Assembly: GCA_025526995.1 (NCBI GenBank)
Contig: JAHLKG010000002.1
Span: 248,001 to 312,000 of the forward strand
DNA length: 64,000 bases
Reading direction: 5' to 3'
Origin: Powellomyces hirtus
Lineage: Eukaryota > Chytridiomycota > Chytridiomycetes > Spizellomycetales > Powellomycetaceae
Numbering within the stretch: position 1 is the stretch's first letter; each line of letters opens with the position of its first letter. Made by a program: the position numbers and the translations under genes. The notes beneath the pieces are model-generated. The model did no database searches. It was not told the DNA's origin and saw only the letters and a program-made list of their open reading frames with translations. This document shows positions 22,471-34,474 of the stretch, piece after piece.

Positions 22471-22827
22471 CTGGCGCCGGCCATAAGTGCTGAGAGCGGC
22501 GCGTAGCGGTAGTCCAGTCCCTTGTTGTCACCAAGAAAAAGTCTGAGGATGGGCTCACCTCAACACAGACCATCAACTACGAGTTGGATGGGAACCGCCA
22601 TACCTTTGATAAAAAGCATTTTAGTACTCGCGATTGCAGTTTCTAAGAAGATGCGTCTTATGCTTCGAAGGCGCAGATTGAATGATCGATGGTAGGACGT
22701 AATTGCTGATTCTCGTGTGACATTACTTGTCAGCACATCAGCAAACTCCGCTGCGGAGGGTCGCGGTGCAGGGATTTATTTTATTGACTACCCTTGAGCA
22801 CAAATCACATTGTACTACGACGAACCA
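22471..22827. other. Intergenic region shared by two divergent genes
   Basis: It lies between the NADH dehydrogenase start and the small coiled-coil gene. Only short, unsupported ORFs are seen. It presumably holds both promoters. Confidence 0.5.
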
Positions 22828-23219
22828 ATGGAAGAACAAGCAGCAGAAGCCCTGGTGCAGCAACGAGGCTTTGAGGCGGAGCTGAAACATGAAGTTCATG
22901 GTCTCGTTCAGACACTCGACGTTCTCAAGAAGAAGGTGATCATCAAATCAATCTTACGCGCCGTAACCGTGTGCGGCTTTCCGTGGAGGGAACTCACACA
23001 CACTATCTGCAGAACGCTGCACTCCCCATCCCAGACGAGGAGCGCACGCAGAAGATAGAAGCTCTGGCATCATCGGTCGCAACGTTGGAGCAGGAATTGA
23101 TACGTAGCGAGTCTCAACACGACGAGGTCATTGCTGAGCAGCTGTCACACATGACAAAATCTTCGGAGAGTCTGAATTTGGGCAGAAAGGGGTCTGCTTC
23201 TTCTCGGGATGGACAGTGA
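22828..23219 (+). CDS. Small coiled-coil protein, unknown function
   Basis: Two exons give about 110 residues. Exon 1 reads MEEQAAEALVQQRGFEAELK and HEVHGLVQTLDVLKKK up to a GTGATC donor near 22935. Exon 2 resumes after CTGCAG near 23012 with NAALPIPDEERTQKIEALAS, then a coiled coil (SVATLEQELIRSESQHDEVI) and a serine-rich tail ending SSRDGQ. The ATG at 22828 is chosen because a TGA lies in frame upstream and the longer frame has only a TTG. The size and helical pattern would suit a small subunit of a larger complex, such as a kinetochore or Mediator-type protein, but no signature confirms this. Confidence 0.6.
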
Positions 23220-23570
23220 CGACTCGGCACTGCGTTTGAGTGCATTTGGAGTGTAGCTTTCTCCTAATTCGGCCTATGTCGATCGCATTATAGCGTAAAA
23301 CACTCCTTACGCGCGATTGCTTTGCTGATCTTGAATGTGCTCATGGTTATGGTGTTCGCTTTCAACGGCAATGCATACGCATCAACGCCATCGCACACTG
23401 GTGATGTCCCTTGGTTCGAAGAATCGGAATTGCACTATTTCGCAGAGCCTCTGTCAATTGACTACGATTACTATCCCAAAAACAACTATTTACAACGGTC
23501 TCTTTCTTTCCTATGTACACTGATCGGGTTTCGAGGAAAGGGCTGGAAAGCACCATCAGCTCTGACTCGA
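23220..23570. other. Intergenic gap between convergent genes
   Basis: It holds ORFs on both strands, including one with a hydrophobic start on the plus strand that lacks an ATG at its apparent beginning. None looks real. The two flanking genes end here. Confidence 0.5.
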
Positions 23571-25619
23571 TTACTGGCATGGCGCGCCAAGCGAGAACTC
23601 AATTGTTCCATCCAGGTTGGGTGTCAATTGATGTTGCCCCGCTTGTATAAGTCCTTGTCGCGCAGCGGTATGCAGGTTTCTGAGGGTATATCGTAATTTA
23701 TGGGCGGGACTGAAGAGTCGATTCCACACACCGAGCGCAGCGTCGACAACAGCCAACCCTACATCGCATTTTGCTATCATGATGTGATCACCGTCGCTTA
23801 TAGCACGTCCTAGCGCTGAAACGTAGACCAGGGCTACTTGGTATGTTCCCATACAGAGGTGAGGCGTCGCCGGGAAGAGCGAAGCGCTCCGTGCGAGACC
23901 ATGTTGAAGCAGGGCGGATTGCTCATCCGCAACATGGATCGCGTCGGCGAGGATCTTGCACAATAGAACGTTAGCGTCTACTTGAACCGGCGTGGGTGGG
24001 GCATATGCCTCGGCATTCAGAGCAAAGCTTGCCGCGGCGACTACTTGATCGGGCGTAGAGAGCATGCGAGTGAGAAGCCATTTTCGAAGAACTCCTCGCG
24101 CGTGCAATCCCAGAGCGGTGACGGAGAACGCGAACCAGAAATTTGGTTCGCATCCTCGGATGGACAGACGTCGCACTTCGCGCTCCGGGGCAACTAGGAG
24201 AATACGCACCGCTGAAGGCAAGGACAGAAACCACATGTCTATCTCCGCATCCAAAGTTTGATAGTTCATCACCATGCGAAGACCATGCTCTCCACGCGCA
24301 AAGTCCAGTGCCTTGCCGTACAAGACCATTAAAGGTCTAAGATAGCCAAAAAGGGCGGCCTCCTCGAAAGGCCCGTGGATGGTAGGTTTCAGGGCTTGGT
24401 CAGGCCATACAGACATCCACAGACTATCCGGGATATGCTGCCGAACCCGGGCGGGAACATTGGCGAATATGGATGGTCTGTCTACCGCCAACCAAGACAT
24501 TCTAGAAAACATCTCAGCAACAGCTCTCGGCAAAAGGGCTCAATGATGAAAGAAAAAATACCTTTCCATTATTAGTACGGCTGCCCAAGTTCTCCGGCGA
24601 ACTTCTTCTTTTATCGGGGAGTAAGTGACTCCTGCGACTGATGCCGCCTCAAGCGCGAGGTAGTGTGCCATCCGTGCTGCCATACCGATGTACTGCCAGC
24701 AGACTGACAGCACCCCTCTCATGGCGGCGCATGTGGCCATGATGAGAAGGCCTTGCACGGCACTTATACTGTGATCATCATATAGTCGAGATATCATGTC
24801 CCTTGCAGCCTGATAGTGCACCTCCCCTTCGTCACAGTCCGATCCTTGTGGTGATTCCTGCTCCGCATATCGCTGAGCGAGGCATTGCATTGCTGCCAGG
24901 AGAAACGGACATTGGTCACGTATTGAGGATAGAAAGACGTCCCGCCTGAGAAAACTGAACGGTATTTGAGCACCAGGATATCTGACGCTGAAGGGTTAGC
25001 AGTTTTCATCACACTGTGGAATCATAAAATTCATGCAAACCTGAAAAACGTCTCAATCAATTTCATCGACACTTGAACACCGTTGACATGTAAAGTTTCA
25101 TTCAAGGAGATGGGTGGACTTGCTGGCTCCCAATGAGAGACAATTTCGGAATTTTGAGAGCGCGCGATGTGTTCGTTCTGATCCCGCGGAGAAGTTGAGC
25201 TGAGATCGCTCTTCGCTTGATGCTTTCCAGCGCCTCCTGGCGGTTCCTCGGCGCTTTGTGACACGGGTAGTCCTTTCACAGGTGGCCGAGGGCCATGGTC
25301 GGCACCGCAGAACCGATCCGCGAAGTAGACACATCCCGACTCTGGTGGACCGAATACTCTGCAGGCTCCGCACAAAGGTCTGTCGCCTGAAAAAACAACA
25401 GTCAAGTTGCTCCAGACTCAGCAATAATTCCTCACGTAACGAATTGTATAAGCCTGAGACTCACCATCGCACTACACAAACGAACAATTAGATTTCCCTT
25501 CAAAAGCTGCGCTTGGATCCGCAAAAGACCTAGCGTACCTTTCGTTTTCGATGTCTGCAAGGCTCACAAGCCCTGCGTCGAGTGGACCCGCTTGGGGCCA
25601 AACGCGCATCACTGGCCAT
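23571..25619 (-). CDS. Zn2Cys6 transcription factor (Gal4-type, with fungal-specific domain)
   Basis: This is a binuclear zinc-cluster activator or repressor. The spliced N-terminus is MASDARLAPSGSTRRRACEP, continuing CRHRKRKCDGDRPLCGACRV and a final Cys in PPESGCVYF, giving six Cys with CX2CX6CX6CX2CX9C spacing. The third Cys is on a 7-base exon (25465-25471) between two introns. The middle region has the fungal-specific homology domain: VHYQAARDMISRLYDDHSIS, VQGLLIMATCAAMRG, CWQYIGMAARMAHYLALE and EEVRRRTWAAVLIMER, then FSRMSWLAVDRPSIFANVPA. It ends SLGAPCQ with TAA at 23571. The target pathway is unknown. It is divergent from STRAP. Confidence 0.9.
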
Positions 25620-26208
25620 TTTCAGCAAGAAGAGTTCTGCACCCCAAACCGATTCTGAGCCTCTCGGTGTTGGTGCCCCTACTGCGGTCCTCTTTTTCTT
25701 AGTCTCTCCCGTTAGGCCTGCCGTAGGCTGTTACGACTCGAAACTGCCGGTTCAAAGATTGGCCGCCGATCATTTGCTTGTTTATTTGGAGGCCTGGAGC
25801 GCCTTTGGAGGCTCCGTTTCGCGTGAACTCGTCTGACAATTAAGCTTTTGTACGTAAGCATTTATAATGCGTCGCACAAGAATGACAGTAGGTCAGTTCT
25901 AGACTGCCTTGGTGTCACCTGTGTGATCAGTTTAGTACAAATTTAATTTAACTGAAACATTCCACGCACTCCCATGAACTGCGCCGCATTAGGCTAGGTC
26001 TAGGTCTCGTAAAGAGTGCTGACCCATGCTACATCTAGGGTTACACGCGCGCTTTCCAGCAAGGCGTTCGTGTAGTGGAAAACTCGATAAGTTCAGAGGC
26101 CCAGCAAGCCCTGTTAGGTTGTTGTGACGCCGGGTTAGTTGGTATTGGGACGGGAAGTTGGACATTGTTTGTTAGGCGGGCATTCACAAACCGCCAGCGC
26201 AGTGCGAC
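25620..26208. other. Intergenic region between divergent Zn2Cys6 and STRAP genes
   Basis: Nearly 590 bases without a supported gene. An 84-codon plus-strand ORF overlaps the Zn2Cys6 start and looks spurious. Confidence 0.5.
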
Positions 26209-27492
26209 ATGGCCGCAGCAAAGCAGATCCCGCTGACTTGCACGGGGCACACGCGTCCAGTGGTCGACCTCGCATTTTCATCCTTTACTTATTCCGGTGA
26301 TTTCTTCCTCATAAGTGCTTGCAAAGGTGAGTGCGTATAAAGCAGTGTGGTCTTGAGTTAGCACTGCTAATAGAATTTCTATTATTGTTTAATGTAGACT
26401 CGATACCCATTTTACGGAGAGGAAACACGGGCGACTGGGTGGGAAGTTTTCAGGGTGCGTTTGGAATTACGAGCCGCGTCGCAGTAAGAAGTCTCATAGA
26501 TCAATATAGGACACAAAGGGGCGGTGTGGTCAACGCGATTAAGCAGTGATGCAACAAAGTCGGTCACTGGGTCTGCCGATTTCACTGCCAAAGTATGGAA
26601 CAACTTGACGGGGCAAGCTACAATCACGGTGCCCCATTCGCACGTCGTGCGATGTGTGGATATGTCACCCGACGGTCGCTACGTCCTCACTGGCGGTTAC
26701 GAGAAAAAAATCCGTCTCTTTGATCTGCAAACGGATGCCTCACGCGGGCCGATTAGGCAACTGGAACAATGCGACAACATCATCAAAACAGCGCTGATGG
26801 ATGCGGACAATGGGTAAACTTATCCCTTCCTGGAAAGTGAGAAGCCCAAAGTTACATGCGGTTCTTACCAGTGTCTGCCCTACTGCCTCTGTTTAGACTC
26901 GTCTTTGCGGGAGATGGGAAAATGCTTCGGGTGTGGGACCTCCGAACATCTGCTCAAGTCAGTTTTCGGCAGTTTGATCATGATATAACAAGCCTCAGGG
27001 TTTCGAACGACCGGGGGATGATCATCTGCACTTCCGGAAAGCAGGTGTTTTTCTACAACGCGTTGACGTGAGTTGTGAAAACAAGTACGACCCTTGGTTT
27101 CGGTCCTCCACGCAGCCCGTTGAAGTTGTGGTTGTAGATCGGCTCTCGTTAAATCATTCACCACAACGATTGAGACAGCATCCGCATCTCTACACCCCGA
27201 TGGAAGCAGGCTGGTCGTGGGTGGCATTTCGGATCTCTGGGTTCGCGTTTACGACTGGGCAACGGGTCAAGAGCAAGGTATGTTTTGGCAATCAGGGCAC
27301 GCAGTCAGCAGCCAACAGCTGAACCTTCTCGTATCGCCGAGTTCAGAGGTGTACAAGGGACATCATGGGCCGATACATGTAGTCAGCTATAGTCCGGATG
27401 GTGAGCTATATGCTACGGGTAGTGAGGATGGGACAGTTCGTCTTTGGCAGACAAATCCCGGCAAGGCGTATGCACTGTGGGAGCAGCAGTAG
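26209..27492 (+). CDS. STRAP/UNRIP-like WD40 repeat protein
   Basis: STRAP is a seven-bladed WD40 adaptor; in animals it joins the SMN complex and modulates TGF-beta signalling. The spliced product begins MAAAKQIPLTCTGHTRPVVD and continues LAFSSFTYSGDFFLISACKD, IPILRRGNTGDWVGSFQGHK, GAVWSTRLSSDATKSVTGSA, DFTAKVWNNLTGQ, VRCVDMSPDGRYVLTGGYEK, FAGDGKMLRVWDLRTSAQVS and SYSPDGELYATGSEDGTVRL. The order and wording match STRAP rather than other propellers. Introns include one after GGG-ending SFQG near 26456 (GTGCGT to ATATAG). The end is TAG at 27490-27492. The role in this organism is inferred from the family. Confidence 0.92.
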
Positions 27493-27622
27493 CTAGACAT
27501 TTGCTGTGTAACATATGCAGACACGATATGTGTGTAGGTAGACACTTTCCACATTTTTCGAATATATTATTTACAGAAATGGTATACTGCGAGATGCGTC
27601 TTGCTACAACGGATCATTGCTT

Positions 27623-29996
27623 TCACTTGATCATTTTAACGAAAATGACTCCCATGACCATGACAATTCCCGTGGAAATCGCTACATTAATTGGCAAGGG
27701 CGCGTCCCTGAGGAACTTGATCACTTCGTTCTCCTCCTTGGCAGGGACGACAGGACCAGCTTCATTCCGAATCACCATGCCGCGTTCGTCCATGATTTCC
27801 GAGGTACCCGAACGCTGGAACGTCCTTCTGCGGACCAAGGGCGAGGATGACGCGGAGGCGGAACTGACCGAGTCGTCAATGTCCACTGCCCGAGAGAACG
27901 AGCCGATGGTGTTCGTTGGGACGTCTCCGTAGAAAATCATCAGACGTTTCCAGCCAGCTGCACGCGCCATGTCGACACCTTCTTCCAGATCTTTGTCGCT
28001 GGCAATCGCGATGACATCGCCCTCATCGTCCATGTAGTTGAATTTGTGTTCACCTGTGGAGGCCGTCGCGTCCACACCACATTTCTCAAACACTTTGCTG
28101 ACCAGGTCGTTCATTGAGTCAACACGCGCGGTAAAGCGATACACTTTGCCGTTGCGGCCGTCGCGCAGTTTGAAGGGGAAGTAGCCCTCATCAATGACGG
28201 ACCGGGTGTGCATAGTGGACGGGGCGCCGTGGGACATCTCATCATGGTGTCGGTAGTGGGCAACAGGAGAATCGTACGCATACATTGACGATTGACGACG
28301 ACTCAGGTGAGTGGCAGAAGATTGAGATCGCTCAGTCGGTGCTGGAGGAGGAGGATAACTCGCCGAGACGGACGATCCGGGGATGGAATCTGAGGCAGCG
28401 GAAAGATGGTCTGACTCCGTTTCATTGTTGCTTCCGGCAAATGTCGAGTTCCAGAACCTATTCCACATTGGCCCAGATTCGGTCGGGGTGGTTGCATCCT
28501 GGACGCCATCCTTGCTAGCCTGATAACCCATATGTTAGTTCCAATAAAATGTTTTCTCCGACTACATGTGCGCATTACCAAATAGGTAAGCATCGAGATG
28601 GTCAGGGTCATCATATCAATCAGGCCCACAGGTGTGCCATGATCCACAACAGGTAGATGCAGATAATGTCCGGCTAAAAAAATATGGTCAGCAATGCTTT
28701 TTCAAGACTTCGCAGAGGCATAAGACTCACAGTGCAGCTTTTTCAAAGCATCAAGAATGGAAGTCTCAACAGAGATGGAGTCTGGGTGAGGCGTCTAGGT
28801 GAACATATGCGAGCGATGAGCGTGGTGCCGTGAGACGTCAATGACAAGAAGTTTGCTTACCATAACGCGAACCACAGAGGTAGTGCTCGGATCCAAGCTT
28901 GCTGCCAAGACTCGCAAGACGATGTCTTTTGTGGTGCAGATTCCTCCAATCCGTTCATCCATCTCACCAGCACTGACGAGAACGGCAGTTTGGTTGTTTT
29001 CCTTCATGGCTTTGGCAGCATCCCGCACGGTTGCTTTGATAGAGATCTCAGGGACCATGCTGTCCATATGTTCAATGTCCATTTGGGACAGAATAGTGCC
29101 AACGTCAGGACAGCCGTGTTGGCTACGCATGAGTCCGACGTGATCAGACGCAACGGAGCCACGTCTCTCCAAAGCCTCCATGGCACTGATGATGTTCTCA
29201 TCCTCGTTCACTTTTCGCTCAAGGTCATCAAGACGTTCGAAAACGCATTTTGTGATGTCAAGAAGACCAACCACGCTTGTCGACGTTCCAGCCTCGAAGG
29301 ACGGATCGTCATCACCGTCATCTTCTCCCGGGTCATTGGAATCACTGATGACGGGCAAGTGGCGGAATCGACGGGAGACCATGACACTCAGAGCTTCGTT
29401 ACGGTTTCCTTTGTCGTAAACGGAGATCGGCTCTTTGGTCATGACAGAAGAGACCAACGTTGTGCGGACGTCCAATCCCGGAGCAACCACCCGGTAAGCA
29501 ATATCTTTGTCGGTAAGAATGCCACATAGACCACCCTCATTGTTCACCACCAAAACAGCATCTGTTCGCTTTGCTGCCATAAGCTGCGCGGCCTGGACAA
29601 TCCGAGAGGTTTCAAGAATTATGATAGCCGGTGCCGGGCGCAATGAGGATACAGTGCCGGATTTGACTTTGCGAGGTGTCGTGTTGCCGGGATGTCCACG
29701 GCGTCCCGTCTTTTTGCGGGCCAGTTCCTGCTCGACCTGGACAGGGAATAAAGAGAATGAGTTTTTCAGGCACATAAAAGATTGAAGAGACACTTCAACC
29801 ATCTTTGGAGGTTGTAACTCGATGCTGCGCATAGTGAATACGACCTCTACCAACCAAAGGCTACATTGGACTGGGCATTGACAATCACCTTCTTCCGAAT
29901 AGCATCGTCTCTCTTCCTGTTTCGGGTTCGGAGAACGTCGGGCGCAGTAGAAGACCGCACAGAGGTTGGCCTCTGGCCGTCGTTTGTTGTCATCAT
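27623..29996 (-). CDS. CBS- and PB1-domain protein with C-terminal membrane anchor (Mug70-like)
   Basis: The order is four CBS motifs in two pairs, a linker, a PB1 domain and a C-terminal hydrophobic segment, as in fungal Mug70-type proteins. CBS segments include AAQLMAAKRTDAVLVVNNEG, LCGILTDKDIAYRVVAPGLD, NEALSVMVSRRFRHLPVISD, VRDAAKAMKENNQTAVLVSA, IGGICTTKDIVLRVLAASLD and LKKLHSGHYLHLPVVD. The PB1 part is FPFKLRDGRNGKVYRFTARV through DEGDVIAIASDKDLEEGVDM. The end, INVAISTGIVMVMGVIFVKM, should span a membrane, making this tail-anchored. CBS pairs often bind adenine nucleotides. The start is ATG at 29996 (MMTTNDGQRPTSV); a roughly 130-base intron follows IRKK. It converges on STRAP. Confidence 0.92.
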
Positions 29997-30465
29997 CTTG
30001 CCGAATGCGGTGTTGGTGAGCTTTCTCCAAGGATCTGTCAAAGACCGTCTTCTTCAGCGTCTTATTCGGGGCTCCAGATCAGACAAACACACGAATGCTT
30101 TGAAGTGTGCGAGTGCCGAGACTACCAAGCGTCGCCTAGGACGTATGGATCAGATGAGGTATTATCGATATCACTGGAAACGAAGAATCTGCACAACAAT
30201 CAACCAAGACAATGTCGAGCAGGTTGCTGGCATCCTCGCCGACAAGGAAAGGGCTGTGCGACGTCACTTTCAAAACGTCCGCGTGGCCGGCGGTCCAGGC
30301 GCGGTTTGGGCCGGTTCGATTGTCTCAAACCTAACCCTAACCCCGATACCATAAAGGTTGCTTGCACGGAGTAGCATACAGCCAATAAGAATAATATGAA
30401 AAATGGAAAACATTCTATCACTATCTAGTATGTACAAACTGCAGCAGGAGCCATAATGCGCAAGC
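29997..30465. other. Intergenic region with a telomere-like motif
   Basis: It lies between the BMS1 stop and the CBS/PB1 start, both on the minus strand. The short motif AAACCTAACCCTAACCCC is at 30327-30344. No gene is seen. Confidence 0.6.
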
Positions 30466-32069
30466 TTAGTCGTCGCGCTTTGACCGCTTGCGGTTTCCGC
30501 CTTCAGCAGCCGCGGCCTCTCTGGCTCGTTTCTTGCCCTCGTCCCTGTAAAACTCTTTCATCTTCTCCTTCTTCTTGCCGGCGGTTGTCGCCTCATCGGC
30601 TTCCTTCTTCTTGAGGTACTTCGCGCGCTTCTCCGTCACCTTCTCCTTCCGCTTGCGTTCCTTGTCCTTGTGGATCGTGTTCAGAGCCTGTATCAGAGAA
30701 GCGACCTTCTTTTCGTGTGGTTCCAGAACAACAGCACGACGAGTCATCAGTGATGGCTTGCGTTGTTTCTTCAACAACTTGGGTTTGGACGCGAAGGGCA
30801 GGTCGGATTGAAGTCCTTTCGGTATTCGAAGCGCGTTGAACCGACGAGTTTTTCGTTCCACAGGCTAGGGAAAGAGAGGATTTTAGTCAGTTGGAAAATG
30901 ACGGATGATGCAGTAAGAGTAGGCTACCCACCTTGTACAAGGAATCTTTGTTGACCGGCGCTTTCAAGCCCTCGTCTCGACGGAGTTGACCCACTGTTCG
31001 TAATCCTTGCCACTCTGACTTGGAAGACAGCAGAAGTGACACGACTGGGTTATAGAAGCGTTTTGGCTTCACGGGATACCAAGCACGAAGGAATACGATA
31101 TCTATAGGATAGCCGCGCGTTAGGCCGATGTGGCTTGCAATCAAAGCAGCAGAGTAACCTACCACTCATTAGAATTTTGTCCTCAAACGTAGCTCGGAAG
31201 CTACCCTCTGGTTTCTGAGGTCGCAAGATGGAATGGTCAGCACAATACGAATGTCAGGTGACAGGCTGCGGACAGAGCAACTCACCCCAACATGCTTCTT
31301 GACCTGACCACGAATTCCAGAGACGGTTCGAATGCTAGCGCCTTCGAATTTGGCCACCTCCAGCGCGCTGGTGAACATGTCCTTCACGAAGGCAGTGTTT
31401 TTGAACACCTTGTATGGGACTCCAGTGAGCTTCAGCTTCTTAACAATCTCAGTGCTTTTGTCAATCTCAAGGACGACACCGGTCGCGCTCAGTCGGAAGG
31501 CCGCCGTGTTGTCAGTCAACTGCTGAAATGCACAGAAACCCGTATTGGGGGGTGTGGTGGGACCGTAGAAAGTCGCAAGACAGTGCATGTGCTCTGGCGT
31601 ATATTTCAACATTCGGTTGCGAGTCCCATCGTTGAGGGAATATATCGGTATACTCTGGAATCGCCTCCAGCCCAATGAAATGATGAGCGGGTCGTTGTTC
31701 TTGAGCGTCTTCTTATGCCATCGATGACGCTTGATGCGCACTTGCATGAAACCAAAGTTCTCTTCGGACGCCAAAAGACCACCAACAATCACGGGGTATG
31801 TGGGATCAAAATTCTCGATAAATTCGCATGGAATGTTCTTGAGAATAATCCGCACATAAGTACCCGGACGGTATCCCTCCACCTGCGCTCGCAAGTTGAC
31901 GTCGTCATCCATGAATTCCTCTCGGTTGATTGTTGCTTGTTTGGCCATGTCTTCCTTGATCGACTCGTACATGTTGGCGGCACCATTTTCATCATCGCTT
32001 CCGTCATATTGAGCATCGAACTTGCGCTTCAGTTCCTCCTTCCGTTTGGTGAGATCAGTTTGTGCGTCT

Positions 32070-32104
<35 letters not shown>

Positions 32105-34212
32105 ACCCTCCCCGTCTTTGCCTTCCACTTTCTCGCCAGTTTCAAGATCTTCAAAGTCTCCAAACACTTCAGCTTCTTCCCCACCGGTTCCTTGTTCATC
32201 TGTTGCCGAGGCATGCTGCGCGGTAATGAAGCGGCCACGCAGGGACTCAAGGGTGGATTCTTCTGCCCACTGGTTCAAATCTTCCGACTTGGCTTCAACT
32301 TTACAAGCATCCGCCAAAGCCAGGCTTCTGTCGGTGTTTCGTGTAGCCTTTCGAACCCTGAAAAGCCCACTTTCATCGTTAACCTGCGATCCGTCCGAAT
32401 CCTCGTTGTTTTCGTTGAGATCAGTAGGATTGTCTCCGTAGACCAGATCCATCAGATTTACGCGCTTTTTCAAGGCAAAACCGTTGTTTACTTTCTCGAG
32501 AAGCTTCTGCCTCCACCGCGTGTCTCCATTCAGATCGTCGTCGTCGTCGTCGTCGTCGTCCAGGTTACTGTCACTATCGGCAAAGGCGATTTGATCTTCA
32601 TCGTCACCCTCATCATTGTTCAGCTCCACTAATCGCACCCTTCGACGGCCAGCATTTCGGGAATCCAGTTCATCTTCATCGCTTTCCTCACTGTCGTCGG
32701 AATCGTCCGCGGACAGGTTTTCGTCATCGTCGTCAACCATGTCTCCCTCGTCATCAGAATCATCGCCATCATCTTCACCGTCGGACTGAGTGGGGTCTTC
32801 CCATCTTCTACGTTGTCTTCCATCTGAGCTTTCTTGCTCGACGCCGGTGATGCCTTCGGACGAGTTAAAAAGACGCAGCTGACTCTTGGCAATGTTATCT
32901 GCGAATGTTTCAGGGGCGTTCTGCAAATCAAACACCATCTTTTCGCCTGCTCCACGCATTTCCTGCTCATCTTCGTCACCATTGTCTCCGCCTCGTTTGG
33001 AAAAGTGCCCTGGGACATTGATGTAGACAGCATCCTTGTCGTAAAGGATACCGCTGACGTCTGACATGGGAGCATAGATAAGTTTGTGTTTGTCGCTCAA
33101 TGTCTTGCGGACCTTTTCTGGCTTGGGACACGGGTCCGGGAGAAGACTGATTTCCGATATTCGTTGGTCCCCAACTCCAGGAATGTGAACCTTCATGTCT
33201 GGTTTAATGTTCGTTCCACGCATGTAACCATAGAGAGAAACGGTCCGATCGCATTTCGGTTGCGTTCTCAGAGTCTCCGGATCGGTTAAATCTTCCACTC
33301 TATCCGCAAGGATGTACGGGTGCGTATTTCTCCAAATCAGAGGGCGGAACTTCATGACCGATATAAATCGCGACAGGTTCATGATCTCGTTTTTGAGGTA
33401 GCGCCCATTAATCAGCCCCGAGAGATAGAATAGCTTCGCTCCTTGGTAGATTTCTGTCCAGAAACGATGCTTCAACCTCTTCTTTGTTTTTCTCAATCTC
33501 TTGTTGTCTTTGAATTTGTCCAGATGGGTTAGGACACCCATCACCTTCGGGAATCCGTGAACTTGCAGAATATTGAGGAACTCAAACGTTTCCTAAGTGA
33601 ATGTACCAGATTAGCGATCCAGCTTCCCTTACAGGCACAGAGTAGATCGTACCATTTCCATGCCGAAACTGGCATCGATCAAGAGCAAAACCAAATCAGC
33701 GACTTTGGCGACGTCAATCATAGAGTTGACATCGTTGTTGCACTCGATGAATGTGAGACGCCGTTGCTTTCCACTGACTAAAGTGACGGGTCCCTTGATT
33801 TCAGCCAGACCGTGCTTTGTGTACCGTTTCACCAGGGATTGGATGAGGGTAGTTTTTCCCGTTCCAGGAGGACCAACGACAGCAACCACTACAGGCGGTG
33901 CCTCCAGCGGCGTTCTGTCGACTAACGGCACATGGAGTTTAGTTTGGTCTTTGTCCAGGTTTCGTCGAATGGTTCGGTCCGCCTTTTGCCCTGAAAAGGA
34001 AGCAAATGCCTAGCAACCAGAGAAGCAGTCAAAACCTCGTCCACACGCACGGCTGCTCAAAATGTCCAAACCAACACCGCACAAAGTGGGTATGTTGGCT
34101 AAGACAAGTCATTTACCTTCGGGTTGTTCTTCTCAGCATTCTTGTTTGGCTTCTTCTTCTCAGCCTTTGGGCCAGCCTGCCGTGGCCTGTGAGTCTTTAC
34201 GGCCTTTTCCAT
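30466..34212 (-). CDS. BMS1: Ribosome biogenesis GTPase Bms1
   Basis: Bms1 is a nucleolar GTPase of the small-subunit processome that binds Rcl1 and U3 snoRNP. The start is ATG at 34212 ([20 protein letters not shown]), then a 107-base intron. The GTPase domain shows P-loop [60 protein letters not shown] and [20 protein letters not shown] with [21 protein letters not shown] long acidic region follows, including an Asp run near 32540 and a Gly-Glu-Ala repeat near 32080. The C-terminal RIBIOP/DUF663 block is present ([58 protein letters not shown]) and a basic tail ends KRSKRDD. Length is near that of the family. Confidence 0.95.
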
Positions 34213-34474
34213 TATGGTCGGTGAAGCCTGCCTTAGAGCGTCTGGCAGAAGCAGTTCAACAGCAAAAGGGCGAAAGTGACAAAGCGAAGCCAAAAACAAT
34301 TGCGGCACAGCCATCGCGATCACTTGCTGACACATCTTGCATAAGCGTTAGCAACATCTCGTAAGCAGTTAATGGGGTCACGCCGTGCCTTTGAGCCAAC
34401 TTGGCGAAGGTGAATTTGCTCGCAGGATAGATACTCCAAAATTAGCAGTATTCCCCCGCGTATACACTCTCGGA

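Noticed and set aside
23343..23696. Plus-strand ORF with a hydrophobic start
   Set aside because: Its apparent beginning is a TTG, it overlaps the end of the Zn2Cys6 gene and no family is visible; a secreted small protein is possible but unsupported.
31715..32632. 305-codon plus-strand ORF
   Set aside because: Antisense to BMS1, composed of the mirror of its acidic repeats; no plausible protein features.
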